Assembly: GCA_965228265.1 (NCBI GenBank)
Contig: OZ245804.1
Span: 186,001-250,000 of the forward strand
From: GCA-2732755 sp965228265
GTDB lineage: Bacteria > Planctomycetota > Phycisphaerae > Phycisphaerales > UBA1924
Length of the DNA: 64,000 nt
Direction: 5' to 3'
Of the stretch, positions 9,575 to 18,585 are shown one piece after another. Below the pieces are notes generated by a model that saw only the letters and a list, made by a program, of their open reading frames with translations, was not told the DNA's origin and made no database searches. Positions within the stretch are counted from its first letter, which is position 1. Each line of letters begins with the position of its first letter. Both the position numbers and the translations under genes were made by a program.

Positions 9575-9612
9575 CCGGGCGTTGATCGTGGATCGACGCC
9601 CGGTTTCTTTCT
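9575..9612 (+). terminator. Rho-independent terminator after the PQQ dehydrogenase gene
   Basis: The stem CCGGGCG / CGCCCGG extends inward with TTGATC-like pairing and is followed by a T-rich tail (TTTCTTTCT). It sits 27 nt past the stop codon. Confidence 0.75.
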
Positions 9613-9757
9613 CTGGGACCTGCCTGCGTAATCGGCAGAGGTGTTCCAGGCCGGGCTGCTTGCGTTCGTGGCCTATGTAGACCGGGTTCCCACTGATTCG
9701 GGTGTGGCGGCCAGGCTTTCCGTCGGCAAATCGGGTGGTGAATCGGATAGTCGTTGT

Positions 9758-11677
9758 ATGCGCCGACTTACGCCCATCGTGATCGCTCTCGGAACGCTCC
9801 TTCTTGCGGGGGGGACTCGGGGTCAGGTGTACACGACGGACCCTGATCTGATGGCGCCGCCCATGAGTGACGGGGATGTTCCGATTATCGAGCCGCGGAA
9901 TATGGCGCTGTATGACACGCTGGGTCATGCGGACGCGATCACGCCTGTGATCTCGATCGAGCACCACGATGAGTTGTCGTACGACGTCCGGTATACGTTC
10001 AAGAACACGGGGGCTTCCGCGCGGCCGATCGGTCGGCTGGAGATGGGGATTTTCGGTCTCGGGCAGCGGCTACGCGCACTGGATCATGCGAGCACGCTCG
10101 CGTGGCGCGACATCGAGCACGACAGTTTCTCGGGGTATTCGTGGTGTTATCCGGGGCACGCGTACAGCCCGGTGATGGTGGTGCAATCGCAGACGCACGT
10201 GATTGGTGTGAGTCTGCTGTACCCGGTGATGGAGTACAGGCATGACGCGGCGGTGCAGCTGCACCGCGTGGGCGGTGTGTTCCGCGGGCCCGAAGAGCGG
10301 CTTGGGTGGATGATCTCGTTTGATCTGAGTAACGCCGGTTACGCCAACGCCCGGGAGCGGGTGAGCTTTGGGGCCCTGGTTCAGCCGGGGGAGACGCGGG
10401 AGTACACGCTGGCGGTTCGGGCGATGCCTCGCCCGGCGGCGGGCACGGTGACGGGCGTGCAGGAGTGGCTTGAGGTGATCGAGCCTTACCGGTCGTACTT
10501 TCAGTCCCGCGTGGGGGGCGTGACGTACGAGCGCCGGACGAAGCCGGTGATGACCTGGGGCTTTGCCGACGAGACAAACATCAACGCGACGAACCGACGC
10601 GGGTTTGGCGGCAACGACCTCAGGCCTGACCGGGTTGGCTTTGCGCCGGCTGCCGACCGGATTAGCAGGGTACAGGCGGGGTATGACAGCGTGATGATCT
10701 GGGCGCCCAGTGGGTTGTACTCGGAGCACAGGGAGCACAATTTCCCGTCGCGGTTTACAGCGGGCTGGCTGGATATCGAGAAGCTGCGGACGGCGACGGA
10801 CTCGATCGGGTTGCCGGCGATTCCAAGATCGGGCAAGGAGCTCGGGCTCTGGTGGGGCCGCGCGGCCCAGCATATGGAGGGGTGGGACGACGGTTCGATG
10901 GAGATTCTTGATCCGAGCAACCCGCGTCACATGCGGCTGGTGTATCAGCAGCTGGACCTGGCCGAGCAGGCGGGCGCGACGATGATCGGTCTGGATGCGT
11001 TCTCACACCATCGCATGCCATCGTGGACGCAGGTGGAGTATCTGACGGGGCTGCAGCAGCGATATCCGGAGATGTCATTCATCGTGGAGCCGATCGCCAG
11101 CGACATTGTGCACAGGGTTGCGCCGACGTTCCTGCGGGCGTGGCAGGCGGATGCGGACATGAGTCACGAGGATGAGTTCCACAGGCTCAGAACGCCCCAC
11201 TACCTTTCGGACTTCGTGCTGCCGGGGCACGAGACATGGGCGTACTTCCGCTACAACGACATCTCGCAGCTCGGTGGTGTGGTTGATTCGGATCGGGTGC
11301 AGCGAGATGTCGAGCGTCTGGCTCGGAACGGGTATGTGCCGATCATGGCGAGTCTTGTGCCGTTGCGGGATCCGCAGCTTGCCAGGGCGGACGCGACTTG
11401 GCTGACGACGGTGCCCGGCGGGCTCGGTGGTTCGGGCGATGACGACGATGCGCTCGGTGGTGGCGGCGGCGGCGGCGCTTCGGATGATGGCGGCGATGAT
11501 GGAGACGCGGGCGGGAAGTCGGACGGCGACGCGGGTGGCACCGGGAGCGAGTACTCGCCGCCGGGCGGTGACTCGGGTGAGACCAAGACGATGCCCGACG
11601 GCGGATTGAAGCCCAAGCAGGTGTACTACATCACGCTCCCGGACGGTCGGCGGCTGCGGATCGTGGCAAGGCGGTAA
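9758..11677 (+). CDS. Large secreted protein of unknown function, Gly/Asp-rich linker near C-terminus
   Basis: From the ATG at 9758 the protein has 639 residues and starts with a clear signal peptide (MRRLTPIVIALGTLLLAGGTRG, then QVYTT). Translating from the upstream ATG at 9641 would bury this signal, so that start is rejected. Residues ~30-530 look like a beta-sandwich followed by an alpha/beta region with LDLAEQAGATMIGLDAF, which recalls a glycosidase-type barrel, but I cannot assign a family. Residues ~545-610 are a flexible Gly/Asp/Ser linker. The last ~25 residues (KPKQVYYITLPDGRRLRIVARR) are a short basic domain. It is flanked by other exported proteins. Confidence 0.75.
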   Translation: MRRLTPIVIALGTLLLAGGTRGQVYTTDPDLMAPPMSDGDVPIIEPRNMALYDTLGHADAITPVISIEHHDELSYDVRYTFKNTGASARPIGRLEMGIFGLGQRLRALDHASTLAWRDIEHDSFSGYSWCYPGHAYSPVMVVQSQTHVIGVSLLYPVMEYRHDAAVQLHRVGGVFRGPEERLGWMISFDLSNAGYANARERVSFGALVQPGETREYTLAVRAMPRPAAGTVTGVQEWLEVIEPYRSYFQSRVGGVTYERRTKPVMTWGFADETNINATNRRGFGGNDLRPDRVGFAPAADRISRVQAGYDSVMIWAPSGLYSEHREHNFPSRFTAGWLDIEKLRTATDSIGLPAIPRSGKELGLWWGRAAQHMEGWDDGSMEILDPSNPRHMRLVYQQLDLAEQAGATMIGLDAFSHHRMPSWTQVEYLTGLQQRYPEMSFIVEPIASDIVHRVAPTFLRAWQADADMSHEDEFHRLRTPHYLSDFVLPGHETWAYFRYNDISQLGGVVDSDRVQRDVERLARNGYVPIMASLVPLRDPQLARADATWLTTVPGGLGGSGDDDDALGGGGGGGASDDGGDDGDAGGKSDGDAGGTGSEYSPPGGDSGETKTMPDGGLKPKQVYYITLPDGRRLRIVARR

Positions 11678-11976
11678 TTGGAACGAACGCTCGTTCTGAA
11701 ATCGCCCAGCGACTCACCTGATGGGAAATACGCCGCCAACTGAACGGCTCCTGTTTGCACCTGCATCCCGAAACCGGCCAAGGGGTTCCCCTCACGAAAC
11801 CCCCATTACGAGGCAAGGTTTCCACTGATTTGAGGCATTTGAACGCGGTTTTCTGTTCTTTTGCATGCGATGGAGACGCATGTATCTGATAAATGGCCAG
11901 CCGGGTCCATTGCTTCAAATCACCCCCTGAACAGGGTTTCGTGCGAGCCCTTTCAGCGGTGCAAGGAAGATCAGAC

Positions 11977-12534
11977 GTGAGTGACTCGAATCTCAATCAG
12001 CTCCATGTCCCGCTGCGGGTGACGCCTCATATTTCGCAGCGGATCGCTCAGCAGCAGCAGCTCGATGCGCGGCAGGACACGCGGCGGGCGAAGCGGTACG
12101 CGATCGAGCCCAGCAAGAGGGTGGTGATCGAGTTTGAGCGTTCGGACGGCCGGGTGACGGCGGACGCGATGCTCCGCGACATGTCCGAGGATGGCATGGG
12201 GCTGTGGATCGGCACGTTTATCCATCCGAACACGCACTGCTGGATCATGGTGGTGTCGGATCATGGGCCGGAGTTTGAGATCGAGGGCGAGGTGCGGTGG
12301 TGCAGGCACTTTGCTCATGCGGTGCACGAGATCGGCATCAGCATGAACCGCAAGAACGCGCACGTGCTGTCCGAGACGTTGTCTGAGCAGACGAACAAGC
12401 TGGCGAGTGATCTGGCGGATATCACGTCGATGATCCGGCTGGTGCTTCAGCAGATGCACCCGCATCTCGAGACGGGGCTGCCGGCGGATATCACTTCGAA
12501 GATCTACAACGAGCTCAACTCTCTGGTGGAGTGA
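11977..12534 (+). CDS. PilZ domain protein
   Basis: From the GTG at 11977 (GGAAG about 8 nt upstream) the protein has 185 residues. Residues ~40-150 look like a PilZ domain: RRAKRYAIEPSKRVVIEF carries the Arg-rich c-di-GMP loop, and DMSEDGMGLWIG matches the D/N-x-S-x-x-G motif. A C-terminal helical part follows. It would bind c-di-GMP in the cytoplasm. An upstream ATG at 11893 is possible but adds unconserved-looking sequence. The last 20 nt overlap tail-to-tail with the sigma factor gene on the other strand. The 299-bp region before it shows only a short GAACGA/TCGTTC palindrome at ~11682. Confidence 0.78.
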   Translation: MSDSNLNQLHVPLRVTPHISQRIAQQQQLDARQDTRRAKRYAIEPSKRVVIEFERSDGRVTADAMLRDMSEDGMGLWIGTFIHPNTHCWIMVVSDHGPEFEIEGEVRWCRHFAHAVHEIGISMNRKNAHVLSETLSEQTNKLASDLADITSMIRLVLQQMHPHLETGLPADITSKIYNELNSLVE

Positions 12535-13270
12535 TCCCGCGGCTGCGTGGTTCGCCCCGGGGTGTTGTTGTGTTGCCTGAGACAGTGGCACCGAGGCGTT
12601 CGAGCACGAGCCGATACTCGTCTTCGAGTTGGCCGGCGTCGCTGACGGACTCGTTGAGCACATCTTTGATCGCGGCCTGTAGCTTCCGTTTGACGGTCTG
12701 GACGCGTTGTGAGACGTCGCCCTGATCGATGCCGGTCTCGGCGGCGATCTGAGCGTTGCTGGGCTGGGTGCCGCTGCGGATGGGGCCGAGCACTTTGAGC
12801 TCGAATGCCTGCCAGTGAATCGCCTGGTCTTCCTGTATACAGGAGTGATGGGTTCTTTCGAGAGCGTCGCTCAGGATCTGTCGAGCCCATTCGAGTTGGA
12901 AGGCATCATCGGGATCCCTGCCCGGCACGACGTGGGGGAGCGTGGAGAGATCGACGGGGTTGAAGGTGTCTTTCTCGCGGTTTGTGCGCCGGCCGGTGTC
13001 GATGAGGTGGTTGCGCAGGCTTGAGACGAGGTAGGCCCGGAAGCTGCCCTGGGTTGGGTCGGCTTTTTCGAACAGGCCTCGTCCCAGGAGCACGACGGTC
13101 ACGAAGCTCTGTGTAAGGTCGGCGGCCTCGTCGGGGGTGTGTCCCTTGGCGCAGATGTAGGCGTAGATCGGTTTCCAGTATCTGGCCATGAGCCGTTCGA
13201 GGGCATCGCTGTCGTGGGCCTTGCGGACCAGGGACCAGTCAGTGGTCAGAAATCGATCAGGATTGTTCAC
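12515..13270 (-). CDS. ECF-type RNA polymerase sigma factor
   Basis: The protein has 251 residues. Residues ~20-90 match sigma region 2 (RYWKPIYAYICAKGHTPDEAADLTQSFV) and residues ~145-205 form a region-4-like helix-turn-helix (NAQIAAETGIDQGDVSQRVQTVKRKL). The layout is that of planctomycete ECF-like factors, with a ~45-residue C-terminal extension. It is divergent, by 53 nt, from a transmembrane Ser/Thr kinase, a pairing often seen in this phylum, so the kinase may control its activity. Confidence 0.88.
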   Translation of the reverse strand: MNNPDRFLTTDWSLVRKAHDSDALERLMARYWKPIYAYICAKGHTPDEAADLTQSFVTVVLLGRGLFEKADPTQGSFRAYLVSSLRNHLIDTGRRTNREKDTFNPVDLSTLPHVVPGRDPDDAFQLEWARQILSDALERTHHSCIQEDQAIHWQAFELKVLGPIRSGTQPSNAQIAAETGIDQGDVSQRVQTVKRKLQAAIKDVLNESVSDAGQLEDEYRLVLERLGATVSGNTTTPRGEPRSRGITPPES

Positions 13271-13323
13271 AGATCCCCCCCCTGTCTGGTAGGGTATCAG
13301 CGTTCCCGGGTTCAGGCGGAGAA

Positions 13324-15531
13324 TTGGGGTCAGAAGTGAGCGAAGAACTTGACTTCAATTCAGCATCTGAGCTCGCTCGGTATCTTGCTGACAGCGCAGG
13401 GGACGAGGCGGCTGATCTGACAGCTGACGATCCGAGCGCCCCACTCCCGAGGACGATCGGTGAATACCGCGTCCGTCGGCTGATCGCGGTGGGTGGGATG
13501 GCCGAGGTCTTCGAGGCTGTCGGGCCTTCGCAGAAACGGGTGGCGCTCAAGGTCGTTCGGCACTACCCGCCCGGCTCGCCCGCGGCGAGGCGCCTGCTCC
13601 GGGAGGCGGATCTGCTGCAGCTGCTCGATCACCCGTGCGTGGCGCGAGTGCACGAGGCGGGCGAAGCGCCGATTGACGGCAACGGGCCGGGGCTGCCCTA
13701 CATCGCGATGGATCTGATCGAGCAGGGCCGACCGATCGATGCGTATGCGGAGGAGGCGGGGCTTTCGACCCGCGAGCGTGTGCGTCTGATGTCGCGTGTG
13801 GTGGATGCGGTCTCGCATGCGCACAGGCGGGGCGTGATTCATCGGGATCTCAAGCCGAGCAATGTGCTTGTGGGAGCCGATGGTGAACCGGTGGTGGTCG
13901 ACTTTGGGATCGGCGCCAACGCGGGGGGTGTGGATGCGACGATGCAGACGTTGCAGACACTGCCCGGGCAGCTTCTGGGGACGCTGCAGTACATGAGCCC
14001 GGAGCAGGTTTCGGGTGAGCCGGCGGGTGTGGATCTGCGGACGGATGTGTATTCGCTTGGCATGATCCTTTACAAGGTTGTGACGGGCGAGACGCCCTAT
14101 TCGACAGCCGGGGTGCCGTTGGTGATTGCGACGCAGATTGTGCGTACGGCGTCGGTGCCCCAGATGAGGACGAGTGGTCGGCGAATCGACCGGGATCTCG
14201 AGGCGGTGATTGCAAAGTGCCTGTCCAAGTCGGCATCGCAGCGGTATCAGACGGTTGAGGATTTGTGTGACGATCTGAACCGGTGGCTTAGGGGTCATCG
14301 TGTCGAGGCGCGGTCATCGCGTTGGTGGATCGGGTTTACACAGTGGCTCGGCCGTCACCCGATCGCGGCGACGCTGCTCGCGTGTTCGGCGATCGTGCTG
14401 GTTTCGGTGGCGACGGCGGTGGTGTCGGTGCGGATCGTGAACAACACGCCGCACAGTTTGTATGTGAACCGCTCGAGTCGTTTGGCCCAGGTGCGCACGT
14501 TGAGCGGGCGGGTTATGCATGAGTGGCAGCATCTGGCTGCGATGGGCGGCAACAACATGACTGCTGTGATCGTGCGGGCGTCGGACGGGCGTCAGAGTGA
14601 GCGGTTTATCGCGGTTTGCATGAGTACCTACCACGAGCACGATACGAGCAACTTGGAGATCGTGTCGATGCAGGACCCGGAGCATGTGCTCTGGAGTGGG
14701 CCCGGCGTGACGCCCACCGATCGGTATCCGGAGTATCTGGAGCGGGATCTGATCAAGGGGACCGCGCTGCCCGACAAGCGCAAGGAATTCTTTGCTCGGA
14801 TACTCGCGGTTGCGGATGTGTTTGAGGAGGTTCCGGGTGAGGAGCTGATCGTGCTTGCGCCCAACCGGAGGCACTTTCCGACGGCGATCCGGATCTACAG
14901 CCTATCGCCGATGCTCACGGGCGATGAGCCCGAGGTGCTGTATGAGTGCTGGCACCCGGGCCATCTGGATAGTGTGCATTGGCATGAGGAGAGCGGCTTG
15001 CTGCTTGTGACGGGCAAGAACAACCGTCTCGATTACGCACGAGTGAATGAGGCACACCACAACTGGCGTCATCCCGGGGTGCTCTTTGCCGTACGTCCCG
15101 TGCAAGGGCATATCGAGAGTCAGCTTGACAGGCCTCGGTGGCTCACGGAGTTCCCCAGCGGCTCGGAGCGTGGCCCGCTTTGGTATCGAGTTCTGACACC
15201 GACGGAGCAGTGCGGGCTCTGGGAGTTTTCAGGAATACTTGAGGGAAGGTTTGTCGCGGAGTCGGGGCGGACGTGTGTCGCGCGGATGAAGTACACGGGC
15301 GCTGAATCGCCGGACGCTTCGACTTACGTGTACTGGGATTTCAACCCGCACAACGGGGACACGGTGTTGGGGCCGATCAATGACACCACCCGCGCCAAGG
15401 ACTGGCTGAAGCTGCCCGGGAGCGTCCTGGAGGATGGCAGCATGCTCGAGTGGGCGATGATGCCCGTCGAGGGCCCCTGCTACTGGGAGGTCGATCCGCT
15501 CCCGATGGATACGGACCTCGGTATCGAATAA
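13324..15531 (+). CDS. Transmembrane Ser/Thr protein kinase with extracytoplasmic domain
   Basis: The protein has 735 residues. The kinase domain spans ~45-325, with glycine loop IAVGGMAEVFEAV, catalytic Lys76 in VALKVV, HRDLKPSN (Asp175) and DFG at 193-195, so it should be active. A transmembrane helix lies at ~346-370. The C-terminal ~365 residues are predicted outside the cytoplasm and match no family I know; they probably sense a signal. The start is ambiguous between TTG 13324 and GTG 13336. It is divergent from the ECF sigma factor gene. Confidence 0.9.
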   Translation: MGSEVSEELDFNSASELARYLADSAGDEAADLTADDPSAPLPRTIGEYRVRRLIAVGGMAEVFEAVGPSQKRVALKVVRHYPPGSPAARRLLREADLLQLLDHPCVARVHEAGEAPIDGNGPGLPYIAMDLIEQGRPIDAYAEEAGLSTRERVRLMSRVVDAVSHAHRRGVIHRDLKPSNVLVGADGEPVVVDFGIGANAGGVDATMQTLQTLPGQLLGTLQYMSPEQVSGEPAGVDLRTDVYSLGMILYKVVTGETPYSTAGVPLVIATQIVRTASVPQMRTSGRRIDRDLEAVIAKCLSKSASQRYQTVEDLCDDLNRWLRGHRVEARSSRWWIGFTQWLGRHPIAATLLACSAIVLVSVATAVVSVRIVNNTPHSLYVNRSSRLAQVRTLSGRVMHEWQHLAAMGGNNMTAVIVRASDGRQSERFIAVCMSTYHEHDTSNLEIVSMQDPEHVLWSGPGVTPTDRYPEYLERDLIKGTALPDKRKEFFARILAVADVFEEVPGEELIVLAPNRRHFPTAIRIYSLSPMLTGDEPEVLYECWHPGHLDSVHWHEESGLLLVTGKNNRLDYARVNEAHHNWRHPGVLFAVRPVQGHIESQLDRPRWLTEFPSGSERGPLWYRVLTPTEQCGLWEFSGILEGRFVAESGRTCVARMKYTGAESPDASTYVYWDFNPHNGDTVLGPINDTTRAKDWLKLPGSVLEDGSMLEWAMMPVEGPCYWEVDPLPMDTDLGIE

Positions 15532-15665
15532 ATCTTTTTTGGTGACTGCTATGAGGCGGAGTGCTTCTCGTACCCGGCAAGGGAGCAGTTGTGCCGTCTG
15601 GCGCTGGCGGACTGGCCGGCCAGGCCAGGAGGGCGGCGCAAGCCTCGAGGCTCCCCTCCTCTTCT

Positions 15666-15699
15666 GCGCACCGTGGCCCCCTGCCGCGGTGCGCTTTTC
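15666..15699 (+). terminator. Rho-independent terminator after the kinase gene
   Basis: The stem GCGCACCG / CGGTGCGC is followed by TTTTCT. It lies ~135 nt past the kinase stop. The DNA between stop and hairpin holds nothing I recognise. Confidence 0.7.
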
Positions 15700-15706
15700 T
15701 CAATCG

Positions 15707-15739
15707 CACAAGCCGCCCTGATTCAAGGGGCGGCTTGTG
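15707..15739. terminator. Strong hairpin between converging genes
   Basis: A 12-bp perfect inverted repeat (CACAAGCCGCCC with GGGCGGCTTGTG) lies between the kinase terminator and the stop of the leftward HAF gene. There is no clear T-run on either side, so it is a probable but not certain terminator for the leftward gene. Confidence 0.5.
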
Positions 15740-15767
15740 GTTGTGGCATTGCGTGATGGATTCCGGT

Positions 15768-17072
15768 TTACGGGCAGCCGGCGTTGTAGTTGGCGACCCA
15801 GGCGCTGAAGTCTGCTGGGGTGCAGCTGCCGTCGCTGTTCTGATCGCACGCGGGTGCAGCTGCGTTGAAAGCGGCGACCCATGCGGAGAAGTCGGCGGGC
15901 GAGAGCATGCCGTCGTTGTTTGTGTCGGCGAGGCATTCCGTCGTGAGATGGATGATGAACGAGTGGTAATCGGGGTAGTTTGCGGGGTAGCTGCCGAAGC
16001 CGACGATTTTCGAGCCGTCGGGGGTGACAGCGGTGAGTCCGTCGATCTGGAAGCCGTCGGGCAGTTCGATGCCGTTGTCATCGAGGAGATCGAGGACATC
16101 GACCATGCCGGTGGCTTGCGTCCAGATGAAGCCGGTCTGTGTGGAGAACGGCCCGTTGTCGATGAATCGGTTGGTGCCGAGGATGACGGACCCGTCGCCG
16201 GAGATTGCGGTGGCGTACGACCAGCCGCCGAGGGGGCCGATGGGGGTGTTTGGGAGGATACCGAGGAGTTCTTCGTTCCAGGCGTTGCCGTCCCAGACCC
16301 ACTTTGCCGCGACGCGCATGGCGTTAGCGGGGTCGTATGACCAGCCGACGACGATGGTGCCGTCGTCACTGACCGCACGTGCTTCGCAGGAGATGGGCGT
16401 GTTTGCGAGGATGGTCTTGTTGCCGTCGACCCAGACGGCTGGCTGCCACTGGCCGGGGTCGATTCTTTCCCAGCCGACGACGACGGAGCCGTCTTCGTTG
16501 ACGCCGTTGGCCCTGCTGCTGTCTGCGGTCATGGAGCCGCCGAGTCCGGTGGGGCCGTCGGTTTCGTTCCAGCTGAAGGCGTGCGCCGAGCCGCCGCCGA
16601 AGGTCTGTCGATCGCGCCAGTAGAGGCCTGCGAGTGTGCTGCCGTCGCCCGAGAGGGCCCATGCGGAGCCGTAGGAGGAATCGAGGAGCATCTGGCTCGG
16701 CAGGAGGGGCGGGAAGACTTCCTGCCAGCCTTGTCCTTCGGTCCAGATGCCGGCGGTGATGTAGGCGTCGTTGGCGCCGGTGATGGTTGAGGAGACGCGG
16801 GTGCCGTCGTAGGAGACCTGCGGTGCGCCGGCTCCGGTGCCGAAGACAGGTCCGGTGGCGCGTCCGAGGAGGACGAATCCGGTGTCGCTCGTCCAGCGTC
16901 CCTGCTGGTAGAGGCTGTCGTTGATGGTGTTCCCGACGACGACTGAGCCGTCGGCGGAGATGTCAGTGGCGCCAAAGCCGGCGCCGATGAATTCAAGTGT
17001 GACCTGTGCGTGAGTGGTCGCAGCTGCTGCGCTTGCGAGTGCGGCCATGATGCTGATCTGGCGCCGATTCAT
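15768..17072 (-). CDS. Secreted HAF-repeat protein with GC-type dockerin tail (paralog 1)
   Basis: The protein has 434 residues from the ATG at 17072, which has GGAGAA 8 nt upstream. A signal peptide (MNRRQISIMAALASAAAATTHAQ) is followed by ~340 residues of repeats of the SGDGSVVVG / SDDGTIVVGW type, as in the extracellular HAF repeat family (propeller-like). The last ~60 residues are two calcium-loop repeats (DTNNDGMLSPADFSAWVAAFN and DQNSDGSCTPADFSAWVANYN) ending NAGCP. It is about the same length as the next gene and clearly homologous along its whole length, so the pair is a tandem duplication. The longer in-frame ORF to 17882 runs antisense through the neighbour and is rejected. Confidence 0.85.
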   Translation of the reverse strand: MNRRQISIMAALASAAAATTHAQVTLEFIGAGFGATDISADGSVVVGNTINDSLYQQGRWTSDTGFVLLGRATGPVFGTGAGAPQVSYDGTRVSSTITGANDAYITAGIWTEGQGWQEVFPPLLPSQMLLDSSYGSAWALSGDGSTLAGLYWRDRQTFGGGSAHAFSWNETDGPTGLGGSMTADSSRANGVNEDGSVVVGWERIDPGQWQPAVWVDGNKTILANTPISCEARAVSDDGTIVVGWSYDPANAMRVAAKWVWDGNAWNEELLGILPNTPIGPLGGWSYATAISGDGSVILGTNRFIDNGPFSTQTGFIWTQATGMVDVLDLLDDNGIELPDGFQIDGLTAVTPDGSKIVGFGSYPANYPDYHSFIIHLTTECLADTNNDGMLSPADFSAWVAAFNAAAPACDQNSDGSCTPADFSAWVANYNAGCP

Positions 17073-17129
17073 GTGTGGTTCTCCGGTGCCGACGTATCGG
17101 CTTGCGTGTCTGGTGTGTGTGTCTGTCAA

Positions 17130-17162
17130 CGGTGCGTAGGCCCTTTCGGATCTGTCGCACCG
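17130..17162 (-). terminator. Possible terminator between the tandem HAF genes
   Basis: The stem CGGTGCG / CGCACCG lies just past the stop of the upstream HAF gene (leftward sense). The following bases are only weakly T-rich, so it may be an attenuator or chance hairpin. Confidence 0.4.
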
Positions 17163-17179
17163 GTGTGAGTGAGTTCTGA

Positions 17180-18481
17180 TTAGCAGCCGGCGTTGTAGTT
17201 TGCGACCCAGGCGCTGAAGTCTGCGGGTGAGCAGACGCTGTCGCCGTTCTGGTCGCACTCGATTGAGGCTTCGTTGAAGGCGGCGACCCAGGCGCTGAAG
17301 TCTGCGGGCGAGAGGATGCCGTCGCCGTTGACGTCTGCGGGGCATGAGGTGTCGAGATCGATGAGGATGGAGTAGTAATCGGGGTAGTTTGCGGGGTAGC
17401 TTCCGACGCCGACGATTTTGGTGCCGTCCTGTGAGATTCCGGTGAGTCCGTCGATCTGGAACCCCGCGGGGAGTGTGATGCCGTTGTCGCTGAGCACATC
17501 GCGGATATCGCGGAGTCCTTCGTCGGCTGTCCAGATGAATCCTGTGGGGCTGGAGAAGGGTCCGTTCTCGGTGAAGCGGTTGGTGCCGACGACGACGGAT
17601 CCGTCGCCCGAGATGGCCGAGGCGAACGATCGGCCACCGAAGGGCCCGATCGGTGTGCCGGGGAGGAGGCCGAGGAGCTCTTCGTTCCAGGTGTTGCCGT
17701 CCCAGGTCCAGATGCATGCGGTTTCGGTGGCGATCGGTACGTCGAGCGTCCAGCCGCAGATAACGGTTCCGTCGTCGTTGACGGCGTTTGCTTCGACCCA
17801 TGCCTCGACGTCGACGAGTCGAGTGCTGACGCCGTTGACCCAGACGGTTGCCTGCCAGTAGCCGATGGGGAGTGATTCCCAACCGACGGCGACGGTGCCG
17901 TCGAGGTTGAGGCCGTTGATTCTGCTGTCGCGCATGCCGGGCGATCCGCCGAGATCGGCGGGTCCGGTTGTTTCGTTCCAGGTGAAAGCGTGCGCCGAGC
18001 CGCCGCCGTGCGTCAGTCGGTCGCGCCAGAAGAGTCCTGCGACGGTTGAGCCATCACCGGAGAGCGCCCAGGCGGAGCCGTAGGCGTTGTCGAGCAGTAT
18101 TGCGTCAGGGAGGAGGGGCGGGAGAATTTCCTGCCAGCCCTGTCCCTGCGTCCAGAGTCCGGGGGTCATGTAGGTGTTGTCGAAGCTTGCGATGGTTGAG
18201 GAGACGCGTGAGCCGTCGTTGGAGACCTGCGGTGCGCCGGCTCCGGTGCCGAAGACGGGCCCGGTGGCCTGACCAAGCAGGACGAAGCCGGTTTCGCGTG
18301 TCCAGCGTGCCTGCTGGTAGAGACCGTCATTGACGGTGTTTCCGACGATGACGGATCCATCGGCGGAGATGTCGTTGGCGGCAAAGCCGGGGCCGAGGAT
18401 CTCGAAAGAGACTTGTGCGTTGGCAGCACAGGCGGTTGAAGCAGCGAGGAACGCAACTGCGGCTGCACGGTGATTGCTCAT
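17180..18481 (-). CDS. Secreted HAF-repeat protein with GC-type dockerin tail (paralog 2)
   Basis: The protein has 433 residues from the ATG at 18481 (GGAG upstream). A signal peptide ending AANAQ is followed by HAF-type repeats (ISADGSVIVGNTVND, LSGDGSTVAGLFW, ISGDGSVVVGTNRF) and a C-terminal pair of calcium loops, DVNGDGILSPADFSAWVAAFN and DQNGDSVCSPADFSAWVANYN, ending NAGC. The same blocks occur in the same order in the gene at 15768. Exported and probably surface-attached; function unknown. Confidence 0.85.
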   Translation of the reverse strand: MSNHRAAAVAFLAASTACAANAQVSFEILGPGFAANDISADGSVIVGNTVNDGLYQQARWTRETGFVLLGQATGPVFGTGAGAPQVSNDGSRVSSTIASFDNTYMTPGLWTQGQGWQEILPPLLPDAILLDNAYGSAWALSGDGSTVAGLFWRDRLTHGGGSAHAFTWNETTGPADLGGSPGMRDSRINGLNLDGTVAVGWESLPIGYWQATVWVNGVSTRLVDVEAWVEANAVNDDGTVICGWTLDVPIATETACIWTWDGNTWNEELLGLLPGTPIGPFGGRSFASAISGDGSVVVGTNRFTENGPFSSPTGFIWTADEGLRDIRDVLSDNGITLPAGFQIDGLTGISQDGTKIVGVGSYPANYPDYYSILIDLDTSCPADVNGDGILSPADFSAWVAAFNEASIECDQNGDSVCSPADFSAWVANYNAGC

Positions 18482-18585
18482 TCTTGCTGCTCCATTAGAT
18501 CGTGCTCTTGCGATCGCAAACGGGTCTTGGTCAAGACGCCCACCCCTCGTGAGAGCGATGGACGTGGGAGTGTGTTTATGGACGA

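Noticed and set aside
11682..11697. GAACGA-N-TCGTTC dyad before the PilZ gene as terminator
   Set aside because: The stem is only 6 bp and there is no T-tract; it could be an operator but the evidence is too weak.
17073..17882. N-terminal extension of the HAF paralog 1 ORF
   Set aside because: It runs through the neighbouring gene in another frame. The signal peptide and ribosome site at 17072 mark the true start.
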